Positions 24,001-36,778 of a stretch of 64,000 nt of DNA are shown here, piece after piece (the stretch's first letter is position 1; every line of letters begins with the position of its first letter). The position numbers and the translations under genes were made by a program. Origin of the DNA: Polytrichum commune (lineage: Eukaryota; Streptophyta; Polytrichopsida; Polytrichales; Polytrichaceae); the NCBI GenBank assembly GCA_950295325.1, contig OX485804.1, forward strand, positions 67,990,033-68,054,032, in the 5' to 3' direction. A model generated the notes under the pieces. That model had not been told where the DNA came from. It saw only the letters and a program-made list of their open reading frames with translations, and made no database searches.

Positions 24001-27000
24001 GAAAGACTTGAGCAGACACAAAGTCTTCTGGAACAGGCCGAAGCTCGATTGGAGGCCAGCCAGTTGGAAGTTGAATCTGCTAAGGTTGCACTCAATGAGA
24101 CTGAGCAGCTGCGCAGTCACGTCCAGTCTCTCCAAAATAAAGTTGCGAAGAAAGAGGAATTTATTAAGGGTCTGGAATATGATATCAATCTGCTGGAGGA
24201 GACGGGTGCTGCTGAGACAGAACAGAAGCAAGAAATTATCAACCAGCTGCAGAAAGAGGTGGATGCGAAGAAGGATGAGCTAGAAGGGTTGAAAAACCAG
24301 ATGGTCATTCAGGAGACCCACCTTCGAGAGATGAAGGAGGAGCTTGTCTCGTCTAAGGCAATAGCTGCCCGAGCAGCTGAAGAAAGCTTAGACATGCGTT
24401 CGAAGTTGGAATCTCGAGTAGCTCTACTGGAAGCAAAGGTGGAGGAAAATGACTGCACTGTGAGTTCGCTGAGCAAAGAGTTACAGGCAACTCAAACACT
24501 TTTGCAGGAGAGCGAAGCGGATGCTGCTAAAGCGCGCGAGGTAACATACCTACTTCGCATGTGCGCTCTCTCTCTTTCTTTGGTCTCTAATCCGTTTTCA
24601 ATGTTCATAATAAACCTTTGAGTTAAAACCTTCAAATCCTTCTGCGCTTCTGATGATAGTTTGTATTGTGATCACTAATCTCTCCATTCCATTTCGGAGC
24701 AGTCTGCAGAAATTTTCAAGACCTATGCTACAAGCCGGTCTCAGGAAGTGATCTTGAGAGAGGAAGAGTTGAAGATTCAGGTAAGGCGTACCTCTAATTA
24801 TTTATACCAACTCTTGCGTTGACTACTACCAAGCTCTGAACTTCATTTTGTGATTGCATGTGTGGTTGCTCACCTCTATCGAATTTAACGACAGGTGGTG
24901 ACACTGGAGAAGAAGGTGGCAGAGCAGCTTCAGATGAGAGAGGATGCAGAGAAGGAACTCAGGCAGTTGAGACAGCAGAAGTTCACTTCACAGGCTGTAG
25001 AATCTCGAGAAGCCCAAGCTGCCGCATTATCCTTGGAAAGGTTAGACAAAAAGTTGTGACACTCATTGACACTCATTGACAATCACACTTGACACTCATT
25101 GGTGATATTTTCATGTTTCCTCACCTGTTATACGCAAATGAAGTGCCACTCACTATGCTTATTCTCTCTGGTAATATACAGGAAAGTGAAGGACATGGAT
25201 GGCCAGCTATCACTTATGCACCAAAAGCTTGAAGTCACAAAGGCTCAGTGTGACAAGAAGGAGGCAGAATGTGTTGAGAAGGACTCACAGGTACTAAGTT
25301 GCCCAGAGCGATGCTATTTTCCTTTTGTTCAGGTTCAGGGTGATTCGTTTGGTGTACCCTATATAACAGAATTCGTACTCCACTCCCTCCCTTATCAGAG
25401 TCATGAAGTGTCTTTAAGTTCCTGGATAATTGCCATGCAGATCAATGTCCTCAAGACACAAATTAGCCAAGTGCCATTTTCAGCCGGAAAGCATGGTCTT
25501 GAAAATCACCAGAAGATAAAGGGGCTTGAAGTATTTGTAGAGCAAATGAATACTAGCAAATCTCTAGCCAGAACAGCCAGTATGGGCCACCATCTAGATT
25601 ACAGCAACGCCGACTTCGCTGCCAAGCGCCGAATCGAAGAACTTGAAGCTCTTGCAGAGAAGCGATTGAGAGAGGTGAGAATCATGCCCTTTTCTTGCAT
25701 GTTTTTTTCGCTGGTAAACTGTACACTTCCAGCCTACAGCATCAATGATGACACAATCGCTAAGTATTGGTGTGGATGCTATTGGATGCAGGTTTACGCG
25801 TTGAATATGAAACTTGCGGAGACTGAAAGTATCATGCACGATGTAATCCGAGAAATTGCTGGAGAGAAGTTGGATATTGAAAATTACAAGGTAGGGCTTT
25901 CGATTTACTTCCTGCCGGGTTTCAAAGTATTTCGGATGATTTCAAACGAATGACGGTCTGACCTGGATTTTATGCAATGCAGGCCATGATTAGCGGGCTA
26001 CAACCGAAAGACATTGTTGCCACTGTTCGACGTCAAAGCCTTGAGAGCCAGGAGAAGGTATTGATAGGTTCTGTGTGAGAAACAATTACAAACAATCACG
26101 ATGTTACATTTTTCTGGGTTAAACAACACATCTAGAACTCTGCCTGATACCATGGATCATTGTCTTTGCAGGGCCAAATGCAAGAACAAGAAGTGCACAA
26201 ATTGAGAAATCAACTGAACGAACTCATTGAAGAGAGAGCAAGGTAAATCATTTGCACTGCCTTCCACAGCTGCCAACTGTTCCTATATTTATCGACCATT
26301 GTACTTTTGTTATAATATGTTACCGCGATTTCTCTTGCTCATTTCCTGATTTCCTTAAAATTCCTTCGCAACAGCTGGCTGGAGGAAATTCAGAGAAGGC
26401 AGGCCGAGGTGGTGGCTTTCCGTGTTACTGCTGAGAAGCTGCGACACCAGGATGAAATTCTTACAGCTGAGAATGAGAAGTTGAAGGTGAATGATAGTTC
26501 TTCATTTCGTCATTTCCACGAATCTTGGGAAGATGCGTGCATCCGCATCCGTGTCTCATATTTACAGTAGCTGATGCTTTCGATGATGATTGCAGACACA
26601 CACCACAGGGCAACAGAAAAGGATAGGAGAGCTGGAACAAGAGATCAAAAAACTCTCTGGCCAACAAAATCTACAGCAACGAATCCACCACCATGCCAAA
26701 ATCAAGGTATTTTGAATCTTGAGGCCCTACATCTCAAAACGGATCAAATTGCCTAGCTTTGTGTTGACGAGTCCTCTAAATCGAGAAATTCCAGCTTTCG
26801 TGGTGTTAACTTTCTTGGGACACTATTGCAGGATGAAAATAATACTTTGAGACTCCAGGTGGAGGAGCTTGGTAACAAGCTCAGACGCTCGGACATGATG
26901 TTCGCTAGGGTTAAAGATGAGCTTGAACGATATAGAATAGGTGCAGGCAAAACCCCCTTCCCCAACATCGATGAAGAACAGCGATTAAAGATTAAGCTAC

Positions 27001-27843
27001 AGGTAATTTCTTCATACTTAGTACAGAATGTACTTGACTTGTTTTATTTGCAAGGAAATATCTGTATGACTTGCTGTGATATATTTTGACGTGTTGTGAT
27101 ATTGGATCTGTGTAACAGGAAGCAGAAGAGGCCAAGATCCAAGTTGCTCAAAAGTTTATTACGCTGAGTAATGCCGTTCTACAGGTATGAACCCATTTGC
27201 CTTCGGAAAGTTGCCTTCTCGATTTTGCGAAGCCGATCAATATGTCTTTGGAGCTATAACTTCTCGAAAGGTGTAAAGTTTCTCATGTTGCCCATATTGC
27301 TATTTATTTACCAGGCGGCAGGTATTCCCAATCCTACAAGGCAAGTTGATCAGTCGGCTGCATTGGAAGCTCTTCGGAGATTGGAGTCACGTCTTCGGTC
27401 AACAGAAGACGAGCTTTCGGAAATGAAACTCAAGGTGAATAAACAATTACACTACATTGTTATTCGTCTGACTTAGTGTGGTCCATATTATTCGTAAATG
27501 ATTTTGCAATGACTGTGGAACTCTAATCAACAACGCAATCTAATCAGCATGGCACATCACTGTTATAGCAAATCACTTTTATAACCACACCAAATCGAGT
27601 ATATAGTGTACCTACAATTCCTTAATTACTTTGTGAGTGGCTTTGTGAGTTCCTTGGCGAGTTCCCTTGTTCTGTGTCATCGTCGTCTATCGCCCTGACG
27701 AATGTGTCTTGGATATGGTGATGCAGACAAGGATAGCAGGCGAGAAGCGGCGGCTCACTGATTTGCGAGGGGTTCAGACGCCTGTGAAGGGAAGTAGTTT
27801 GGCAACCTCGCCCTACTTCTACAGCAGCCCTGCTCCTCGCTAG
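12096..27843 (+). CDS. Kinesin-12, phragmoplast-orienting (POK) class, 3,582 aa
   Basis: This is a plus-end-type motor with a very long coiled-coil tail. POK-class kinesin-12 proteins act at the preprophase band site and phragmoplast to place the division plane. I read 35 exons: 12096-12914, 13641-13796, 13963-14046, 14192-14311, 14441-14554, 14679-14771, 14876-15036, 15142-15216, 15327-15414, 15540-15598, 15749-15812, 15937-16002, 16138-16278, 16401-16505, 16606-16841, 16991-17126, 17237-17379, 17521-17674, 17791-17892, 18016-18096, 18191-20593, 20701-24540, 24703-24780, 24895-25040, 25182-25290, 25441-25674, 25792-25890, 25983-26057, 26172-26242, 26375-26486, 26596-26706, 26832-27002, 27119-27184, 27315-27434 and 27727-27843. 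The total of 10,749 nt is a whole number of codons. The motor is near residues 274-611, with P-loop GQTGSGKT (352-359), switch I NRESSRSH (475-482) and switch [11 protein letters not shown] (508-516). The low-complexity N-terminus (1-273) holds SP/TP sites. The conserved POK tail block ([19 protein letters not shown]) is in exon 26. It is longer than Arabidopsis POK1 and POK2 (about 2,070 and 2,770 aa from memory). The start is the ATG opening [13 protein letters not shown]; an upstream in-frame ATG at 12015 lies in GA-rich leader. Confidence 0.93.
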
Positions 27844-27894
27844 TTAGTTAGGTTGGGGGATAGAAATATATGGTCAGTCACTTTGTACAGGTAA

Positions 27895-28275
27895 TTGTTG
27901 TGCATACAATATGTAATTGGATCCGAATTTCTTATTTTGCTGCTCTCTTAGCAACAAATTTAATCCATCAATTTTGTCTCCCAAAATTACGCAGCTTGGT
28001 TCTTCATTATGTGTTTGCAAGTTTCAATCCAGTCTCGATCCAAGCTTCGCCTTTGGACGGAGTTCTAGGACACTGATTGGCAATGCTTGGCAGTGTTGAG
28101 CGCGCTAAAGTCCCTCCCATTTACACTCCACAAGCATTTCATGCGTCGTTTACATTATACCGAAGCATTGATGGCCCATACAATATGTCAGTTGATCCGA
28201 GTTTCTTGTTTTTACAATACTTCTTGAGCAACAGATTTTATCCTTATTTTGTTCCCCAACTCACTCCCAACTTCG
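27895..28275 (+). repeat. Imperfect tandem duplication downstream of kinesin-12
   Basis: CATACAATATGTAATTGGAT, followed by CCGAATTTCTT and AGCAACAAATTTAATCC (27903-27966), recurs as CATACAATATGTCAGTTGAT with matching following blocks at 28179-28243. The offset is about 275 bp. It probably lies in the 3' untranslated region or just beyond it. Confidence 0.5.
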
Positions 28276-29798
28276 TTGTTTGTGCATATCTAGAGTTTGC
28301 TATTATTTACTTCCAGTTCATTTGCATTGCAATGTGCTTGTGTCAATGTTAGTTGCAATTTAACAAAACTAGGTCATTCTATTTGAGGTTGTTGCATTAG
28401 GAGAGGTTCTGCTCCGCTGATTAAAAGTGGAGTCCACTTTTCAACAACTCTCGCGTTGTTTTTTATCCATAAACTTGATAACATTGCGTGCATAACCTTC
28501 AGAGAACATCTCATGCATGTCCAGGAGCATATCGGTTATGTCCCATTAACGGCTGGAGTAGAAAGGATGTCTTGATACTTTTGCAGCTCGTCGTCATCCA
28601 CTCTCGCACTGGTTGTGTAGTTCATTCTTCATGTTCACACGAGACTAAGTCTGATAAGCTGTGGTAGCCAGAACACGAGATACCGAGCAACACAACACAA
28701 GAGAGGAGCATGGTTATAAATGTGAGTTTGAAGCAACTGATCGATTTTAATTTGGAGAGGTGAACTTTATACTTCGAAGTTGCATCAGGAAATTGCACTA
28801 CAACTTTCAATTACATGTAACAAAGTGTTCCAAATAGATTACTTGAGGTTAGATTTATTATTTTTGTAATATAGTTCAGGTGTTGATTGAATGTTCCTGA
28901 ACACCGCTGATATAGTGCAGTCTTGCAAGTTCTGACTTTTGACTCGGTAGTAGGATAATTAGAAACTCTTAGGGGGGAGGTACTTCACACACTCTAAATT
29001 GAGCATATTGACGTATGTGGTACGCATGGTAAATGTGTTTCAAATCATTGGGGGTGCTAGTGTACAGATGATATTTTCAGAAATTTTTAATTGGAGAAAA
29101 ACGTCAGATTGCTCAACTTCACATTGTACCTGAGGTATGTTGAGCTATGGTGTGATGTGTCTGCATCCACTCGAGTTTTGTGACTGCTTGGCCTGTGTCA
29201 CAATGCATCTCACCATAGAGAACTTGCATGATATGAGTGATTCAAAACTTTGCTCAAAAACTTGTAACAAGCAGATGACAAATACAACCTTCTGTGCTCT
29301 CCTTTCTCATGTTATTGGAGAGTCATACAAATCACACTAGAGCTTATAAATGTCATGAAACTCTTGGGATCCTAGTAATTATGAATACTATTGGTTTCCT
29401 TGCAACAAAGAATTGCACTTCATACTCGAACAATCTCACTTGCCACAGCAGCTAGCAATGCAGTTTCTATCATTGTGGTTGCAGAACCACTAACATATAC
29501 CGTCAAAACGAATTCACCTAGACTCCTAAGACACAAGAACCCAGTTTAAGGCCCACTGTGCAAAGAATGATGCGATCAGATACCTTCTTCACCTTGCAAA
29601 ACTTTCTCGACACATCTACTGTATATCTATACATACAAGCAGCTCCACACATTTTGAGTGCAAAACGGGTGTTGGGGCTCCAAACAGTCTAATAGAGAGG
29701 AGGAACAGAGCCCATCTATCTATCTATCTATCTAGGCGCCCACTGTACAAAATGAATCTCAATCGTCCACTTGCATGAAGCAGTATACAAGAGCGCCT
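28276..29798. other. Convergent intergenic region between kinesin-12 and DRP1
   Basis: No gene is seen. A TCTA microsatellite occupies about 29714-29734. The 3' ends of both flanking genes must terminate within this stretch, but no strong poly(A) signal could be singled out. Confidence 0.5.
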
Positions 29799-32700
29799 CT
29801 ATTTTGCCCATGCCACAGAATCAATCTCGTCACGGGCACTCTTGTAAAGTTCGAGACGCTGTGCACAAGCCTTCCTGCGGTCCATCAAGGCAGGGTCTTC
29901 ATCCAACATCTGTGCAAGACGCTTACCCTGGGTACAAAATTTGACCAAAGCAAACAACAGTGGTTAGAAATGAATGAAAACCTTCCTGCTGATTTCTTTT
30001 GGCATCCTAGTCAAATCTCAAATGATAATGCAACAATTTTGTGTTTGATTAGTATTACCACTGAAAAAAAGAGTAATGTAATGAACTTGTGCTCACTTTC
30101 ATTGGTTGGCTTTCTGATGCTTGTATATGATTTAACAGAGCCAATCAGGATCTGTATCAATCTATTGAAAGCTTCATACTCTGAGGTGCTAAAAAAATAC
30201 AGCTAATCTTGAATTGCTGCCTAGTTAACTTTGGGTATAAGATTAATCAAACACCAAATGGTTTTCTGCAATCACATATATGTGACATAGAGCTGAGCCC
30301 ATAATCCCACCTACCTCAACTTTGCCGACTTGGGTGTAGAAGGTGTCAAGTAATGACCGCTTCGCCTCTCGGACCTGGCAGTGAACCACTGCTTTTGGGA
30401 TTGCATTCCTTAACACGTCGTTGACCATGCCAACATAAGCTGATACATTTGACCCTGTACACAAAAACCATAAAATGAGAAATTTAAATATTCATTGTAA
30501 AGACATATAAGCCTTCATTTCCTAAAAGGGGTAGTGACAAATCTTCCTACTTTAGAGGCAGGAATATAACAAAAGGTCTTTTGAGTAAGTGGACGCTTGC
30601 CTATCCTACGCAAATGTGCATCACTGTAGCGGTCCAAAGTAGACGAAGCAGGGTTTCCGCCCTTCTCCACTTCTTGAGGAAGTTTTCTGAAAAAGTCCAC
30701 CGTCAAGTAACTTTGCTCCATCTCAACTAATCTCACAGAAGTCTTCTTACTGTCATCGCGGAACCTCTCTAATGCTGCTGTTGCAGCAGCTGCAAGTTCT
30801 CCTTGCAATGTAGGGAAACGCCTGAGCTCCTGATGACACGATTTACAAACATTAATCCACATCGCTTATCATAATTGTGTTGTGAACTAATGACCCTCCT
30901 CCAGATTTAAATTCAATGCATTCATATGAGCATGGAATGTTCACAGTAGCATGCTGTCACAAGTAGCTAGAATTGAGTCACTTCCGTGAATCGGTGACTT
31001 CCATGCCAAACATACATTTGTTGTGTATCAGTGAAGCAAGAATCTGATACCTAAACTACTTTGAGAAACGGAAAGTTTGAATGCTTACTTGAGTTTCACC
31101 AACAGATTTACGCACCAGATCCCTCAGGATAAAATGAACCTGCACAATATCCCCAAGATGAGTATTATACATATTAACCGGGTCGTACCAGATATTTGTG
31201 TAGTGAAAACTTGCTACCTAAATAGCCGTTTTGGTTCCCAAAGACCGGTTAGGATGTTCACATACCGCATCCACAACAGCCTCTGCTGGTCCTCGGAATA
31301 GGTCTATGGAACCCTCAATAAGGCGTCTGTAACCTTGCTCTGGAGCAATCAAATGTGGTTGGTAGCCATCTGCCTCTGATACAACTTTGCGAATGTTTTG
31401 CATTGACAGCTTTCTATCAAAAGGGAGTTTTCTTAAAGCTGCAGGTAACTGGTTATCAAAGACACCATAAATACGCTCTCCACCAGGCCGCCTGCAAATG
31501 ATGAACCAATCTTCATGTCAAACTCCAACATCTCCTAACTCTCCACGTAATGATCCACACTATTCAACCCATGACGACCAGATGAGATAAAGGATGAGAA
31601 ATAACTCATAAAAATAATACAAAATGTTCAAATAGTCCAGAGTACATAGAGCACAAAGTGCACTGAGAAGAGAGAGAGAGAGAGAGTTTTTCCAAATAAA
31701 TGTACGCACCCCCCATCTAGATGTTCTTTGAAAATATGATCAAATGCTCTGCATATCTCCAAAATCGTATACAATTGAGCCTGCAATAATTGATAGGATA
31801 TAACCAGACATTAGACGAAATTAGCAGGGATAAATTTCAAATAAATAAATATCACGATTTTGTGATCTGCTTTGTTGAGAAAAACCAATTGTATGTAATC
31901 TATGCAAAAATGAAATTTTATCCCTACAGTGCCAGTAAAACCCTGCTATACAAACTGGAAAAGGAGATGACTCACCCCACCATCCACAGCAATTGGCCTT
32001 CCAAGTTGGTTCATTTCATTCTCAAGCTCGTCAATAGTTTTGTTAATAAGAGCCTGAATACTTGGGATACGATTCTTTATTACAGCTTCCAAATGCTGCA
32101 ACCAAGAACATGCAATACCACTCAAGTTGTCAATTCGAAAACTGCAAGAACTTCCATACCGGGACCGCAGAAGTCACCAACCGAAAACTTGATAAATACG
32201 CCATTCTCCACTCACTCCTATCCCAACTAGGGTGGATAGTACTGTGACCCATTATAATCACACCAGGAATAAGGGGCACTATACATACAACAACTGTTAA
32301 ACTCCAAGACCTACAAATCCCCAACTCGAAAATCCATAAACTAATGGAATCTTTCACCCAAATTGCTATAAGGTGCTTGACACACATAATCCTAAACAAA
32401 AGAGAATTAGAAAAGAAACAAGCCCCGGTCCCACTTGACTAAACACAATTACTAACACTAAATCCCAAAACTAACATAGAACACATGGCCCTAACACTAG
32501 CCACACGGTCCACCTATGAAAATAGGCACTAAGCCACCCAAATTCCCATGCTCATGTGGACATGAGAGAGAGGCGGTGAACGGAAATTACGTGTCAGGGT
32601 AAAAGACACTGAAGTTCCTTTTTCTTTCTTTCTTTCCAAACCGGCAAATGTAGATTTCGTGAAATAAGTTCCATCCATGACCTTAGCAAGTAGTCAGGTG

Positions 32701-35022
32701 GACTTTAACACCTGGCAAAGTAATAAAATTTATAGTGGAGCTACTGACGTTTCTAGTTGCTACAAATGCATAATCTACCAATTATCGTACCTTGGAGAGA
32801 AGCTTTGCTAAGTACTCTGAACCCATTCGACTGACAAGATGTCCATAATCTGGACTACTCTGAAAATACTCCCGCTCTTTTCGCCTTGCAGCCACAATAT
32901 CAACATTTCTGTTAATATCGGCTTGTGATCTGTTTACCACTCCAACCCAGGGGTTGACCAAGCGGTATGCTCTTCCTTCAAGGACCTGCCAATAGAGGTG
33001 CATAATTCAGCAGAAGAAACCAGTTTTTAACTTTCAAGTACAAAGTTCCCTTAAACCCATTTGGTGCCCAGACAATTTTGCGTGTTCCAAATCGGCTTGA
33101 TATAGCACCACATGTCTCATCTTCGAGCATTCTTCATATAAAAACTCAGGAGTATGCTTGAAAGAAACTCACATCAACAGCGTTTGTTCCCTTATCCATG
33201 AGATCAAGTTTTGTCAAGACTCCAAATGTCCTCTCGCCTGCCAGTACGACCAGTCAAAGTTACTAAGTTTGAAAAGAGAAACACTTCATGCATTTCCTTA
33301 AATTTTTGTAGTCAAGGTCACGAATTAATACCTCCAGGGTCAACCTCACGAGCAAGCTTGATTGCATCCGAAGTTGCAATATCCTGGTTCGCTGGTGAAA
33401 TCGCCAAAATGAGGGAATTTGGCTGTATTGAACAACATTTTGAAGTTAAGCTAGAAAGTGATAGGAAGAGGAAACATATCATGACATGCAACTCGATAAT
33501 ACTCGAGTACAAATATGATGCAGAGACAGGAATCCAAGCAATGCCTGATAAGTGCTTTTGACTCAATAGAGTAATGACATGAGAAAACAGGGGCTGGACG
33601 AACCTTTTCCACATATGACCTAACCATGTCATCAATATCTTTGACGATACTGTCTGGTTGTCCCTCTGGATATTCCATAAGCACGAGCTTATTAGTAACA
33701 ATGTTGAATTTCATATCAATGCAATCAATCCTAGATGTGTAAACATCTCAAGGCAATGAAATCCATAATGGAGTAAAGAAACACAAGAATGATAATTACA
33801 TTGAAGAAACGTACCTACGGCAACCTTCGTCAACCCAGGTAGATCAATGAGAGTCAAATTCACCACTGCAGTTACAGCACATAGAATTATTATTTCCTGA
33901 AATGATGCAAGGTGATACATTCCAAATGCAGAACTAGATAAAACAGCTCCTGAGAAGGTCTCCCAACACAACTTCAATTTCTTAGATGGAATCGTACCAT
34001 GAGGAGAGTAGATGCTAAGATGGATTGGTACAGGAGATATTTGCTTGCTGCGACCTGTGACTCTGTCCGTCTCCTCTTGGATCTCCCTTCGCACGTATTC
34101 TGGAACAGGATCAATACTCCCCATTATAAGGAGAACATGCCTTGAATGCTCCAAAGAGTTCTAATATCAACTCACTCATATAACATTGCAACGTGGTCTA
34201 CATATGTGTCGTTGCGTCTACAGAAAGTAGGATTATTCGCAAAGTTAGCCATACTCTGCTCTTCGACAGATCACTAAAGAGATACATAGCACTCCAACTC
34301 CGAAACTTCCGTCTATTGTACATTGAGCACCCAAAAACTAGACTTACCAAAGTCATAGAACTTCTTCTTCGGGAGATGAAGAAATTCTCCATATTCCTTC
34401 CCTTCCTCTGTCTTATGTAATTGAAGTACAAGAGGTCGTCGTGTCACAATTCCTGAAGCATTAACAGGGAAAAGTTAGAATAGGTTGCCTCTATATAAAT
34501 GATCTGCCACTGTAGTTCTAACATTTACAATAAGTCCAACCATATTTTTGCCGAAACGCGCGAATACCTGAACCGCGAGGTAGGAAATCTCTGCCTACGA
34601 TGCTCTCCAGCACTGAGGACTTGCCAGAACTCTGTTTCAAACGAGACGAGACAATCAGAAGTCAGACCTCCACGAGAAGTAGACATGCAGGCTCTCATGA
34701 CCAAATAAGTACACATGGAAGTGTGACAGAAGTACAAAAAGAGATAACTGATTGGAAAACAAATCCATGAGTCCTGCTACAAACGTCATTTATTGCCAAG
34801 AAAGATTCTAGAAACGCAGAGACGTATACACGAGTTTCACAGATAATATTAAGTTTTGCAATTTGAAAGTGCGACGGCTGCACAGTTGCGTACCTGGCCT
34901 CCTACAACGACGACCGAAGGTAATGATTCCCAAAGAGTGGGAAGAGCGTTATCACCTCCATAATCTCCTAAAGCCGTGCATATCCTTTGTATTCTATTCA
35001 CCAGTCCTATTAGGCTCTCCAT
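29799..35022 (-). CDS. Dynamin-related protein 1 (DRP1 family), 609 aa
   Basis: DRP1 is a plant-specific dynamin GTPase that constricts and tubulates membrane at the cell plate and in clathrin-mediated endocytosis. I read 16 exons on the minus strand: 35022-34894, 34631-34568, 34452-34348, 34099-33998, 33865-33815, 33665-33604, 33422-33332, 33237-33173, 32985-32791, 32095-31976, 31780-31710, 31491-31266, 31139-31089, 30829-30601, 30454-30315 and 29927-29799. They sum to 1,830 nt, exactly 610 codons with the stop, the usual DRP1 length. The G1 loop GGQSSGKSS is at 41-49, the G3 motif DLPG at 141-144 and the G4 motif TKLD at 210-213. The C-terminus carries a GTPase effector domain with [11 protein letters not shown] and ends [10 protein letters not shown]. 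There is no PH or proline-rich domain, as expected for DRP1. The intron after exon 14 has a GC donor (AG|GCAAGC). Intron 9 is unusually long (695 nt). Confidence 0.95.
30455..30600 (-). other. GC-AG intron in DRP1
   Basis: Exon 14 must end ...AGG ATA G to continue as IGSNVSAY, the conserved start of the effector domain. The bases that follow are GCAAGC, so the donor is GC rather than GT. The acceptor is TGTACAG. No in-frame GT alternative keeps the conserved residues. Confidence 0.75.
32096..32790 (-). other. Long ninth intron of DRP1
   Basis: At 695 nt this is several times longer than the other DRP1 introns here. Short ORFs in it have no recognisable motifs, and no complete transposon boundary was found. 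Confidence 0.6.
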
Positions 35023-35029
35023 TTCGCTA

Positions 35030-36400
35030 CTTCCACCTTAAACACCTTGTAGTCGCTCCCTAAACTGCAAGAAATGTTCAATTCCTTAAATTCGGTGACC
35101 AAGATATCGTCAGCAATTAGGTCAGTGTTCTAACAAGCATCGTTTGGAGAGTACAATCCCGGTAAACCACCTATACGGCACTCAGAGAAATTCCAAGAGT
35201 CCTCCCTACAGTAACTTTTCCAGCGGAGAGGCAAGGTATCTCCTGATAAAGTCGTGGAACTTACCATCAACAAAATAACTCCTGTTACAATTGCTTAATA
35301 CGCAGCGAGTAACAGCTCAGCAAACTAGCCCTTTCGAGACACGGGGAAAGCTACTGCGTGTCACAAAGCTATATTCCGCAGAACACCGAACAACTACAGG
35401 CGGTTCAAAACTTCTGCTCGGGTTTTTCCACGTGCTTTGAACAGAGCAAATAAAAGCTCGGGCTACACCTCATCGAATTTCTCCAAGCCAGGGCTTCCCG
35501 TAACGCAAAGTCTAGTAAGTATTCTGTGAGCTCCACCAAACTAACACTACTACCACCTCCTGATGTCTAAACGCTTCAAACAATGCAACAAAGAGCAACA
35601 GCTACTGGAATTGCTACAATCCAGTCTGAAGAGACGAGAGAAAAAGGAAGCGGTGCCAACAAACACTCCTGCTGCTAATGCTGCTACCTGATGATCCACT
35701 TCGTTATTGCCAAACTTCGTCCTGCTGCTTCAACCAAAGACTCGAGGAAGCGGATAATTCTCAAATTGCTCCAATCAAGCACTAAAGAGATGAGAACCGA
35801 AAAAGAAAAAAAAAAAGAGGAAAAAAAGTGCCGTACTTAACTACTACGGCCTCTCCAGTCCGTACTAATACCTCAAGTCCCTCAACCTGTCCCAACTAAG
35901 CCAAACAAGAACCTGGTATAAGCAAAGCTATTCGAATTGCTCCGAAGACTAGGAGCAAAAGAGCTCTGAGCGTCACGAATTTTTCTAGCAATACTTGTGG
36001 TCCGCGCTTCTGAACAACAAACGGGCCCCGAATACTCCAATTGCGCCAGAAAATGGCTCAGGAGACGAAAAAGAAAGACGAGAGAGAAAAGAAGAAGAAG
36101 ACGTGTGCGGTACTTAACTACGTGAGGGGCCTCAAGTCCCTCCACCCGCCTCAACCAAGCCAAACAAGAAGCCGGTACAGGAAAAACTAATGGAATTGCT
36201 CAAGCCGCTAGGGAAGGACAAAAATTCAAGGGCCAAGGAATTTTCTAGCAATACCTGTGGTCCGCACTTCTGTCACAGCTTGTCCACCTGCTTTGAACAA
36301 CAAACAGGCCTCAAACACGCCAGAGGCACTCCAATTGCGCCGAAGAGAAGTGCTCAGGAGACGAGAAAGAAAGCTGTGAAGTTAAGCGGCACCGCAAGCG
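35030..36400 (-). repeat. DRP1 upstream/leader region with repeated segments
   Basis: A segment of about 270-280 bp is duplicated in tandem. 35830-36110 and 36111-36385 share GGTACTTAACTAC-like, CCTCAAGTCCCTC, AAGCCAAACAAGAA, TTTTCTAGCAATAC and CCAATTGCGCC blocks in the same order. A weaker third relative lies at 35400-35830 (CACGTGCTTTGAACA). Probable untranslated exons are not resolved. Poly-purine runs occur near 35802-35827. Confidence 0.55.
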
Positions 36401-36702
36401 TGAGGGTTAGAAGCAGCAAGAATAAGCACAAGCACAAGAAACAATGACGAAAGAGCTCTGAATTTTCGCGTTTGCGTGGGTCGGAGGAGAGGCGAGGCAA
36501 GGCGAGGCGAGCAGCGGAGAAGAGACACGAGGAGGAAAGCGGGAGGAGGCCTGCCGGCTCCTCCGTAGACCGGGTCCCATCGCCTTGACCAAAGACGCAA
36601 CCCGTCATTTTGCCACCTGGAGGGACGTGTGGCGATGGGCACCCTTTACCGTGGACCTCAACTTTGCTCCATTGACCGGGTCTCGGGGTGTCCTTTTGTG
36701 CC

Positions 36703-36713
36703 GGGCCGTTAGA
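36703..36713 (-). promoter_or_regulatory. MSA-like element upstream of DRP1 (distal pair, site 1)
   Basis: On the minus strand TCTAACGGCCC matches the MSA consensus YCYAACGGYYA at 10 of 11 positions. It lies about 1.7 kb upstream of the DRP1 start codon in a GC-rich block that could be the promoter if the leader contains an intron. Confidence 0.45.
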
Positions 36714-36778
36714 CCCCACGTCACTGAGGGCGAACTGTTACTTGTGCCTCTTGCTACGCCCTTGACCGTGTCTCGGAG

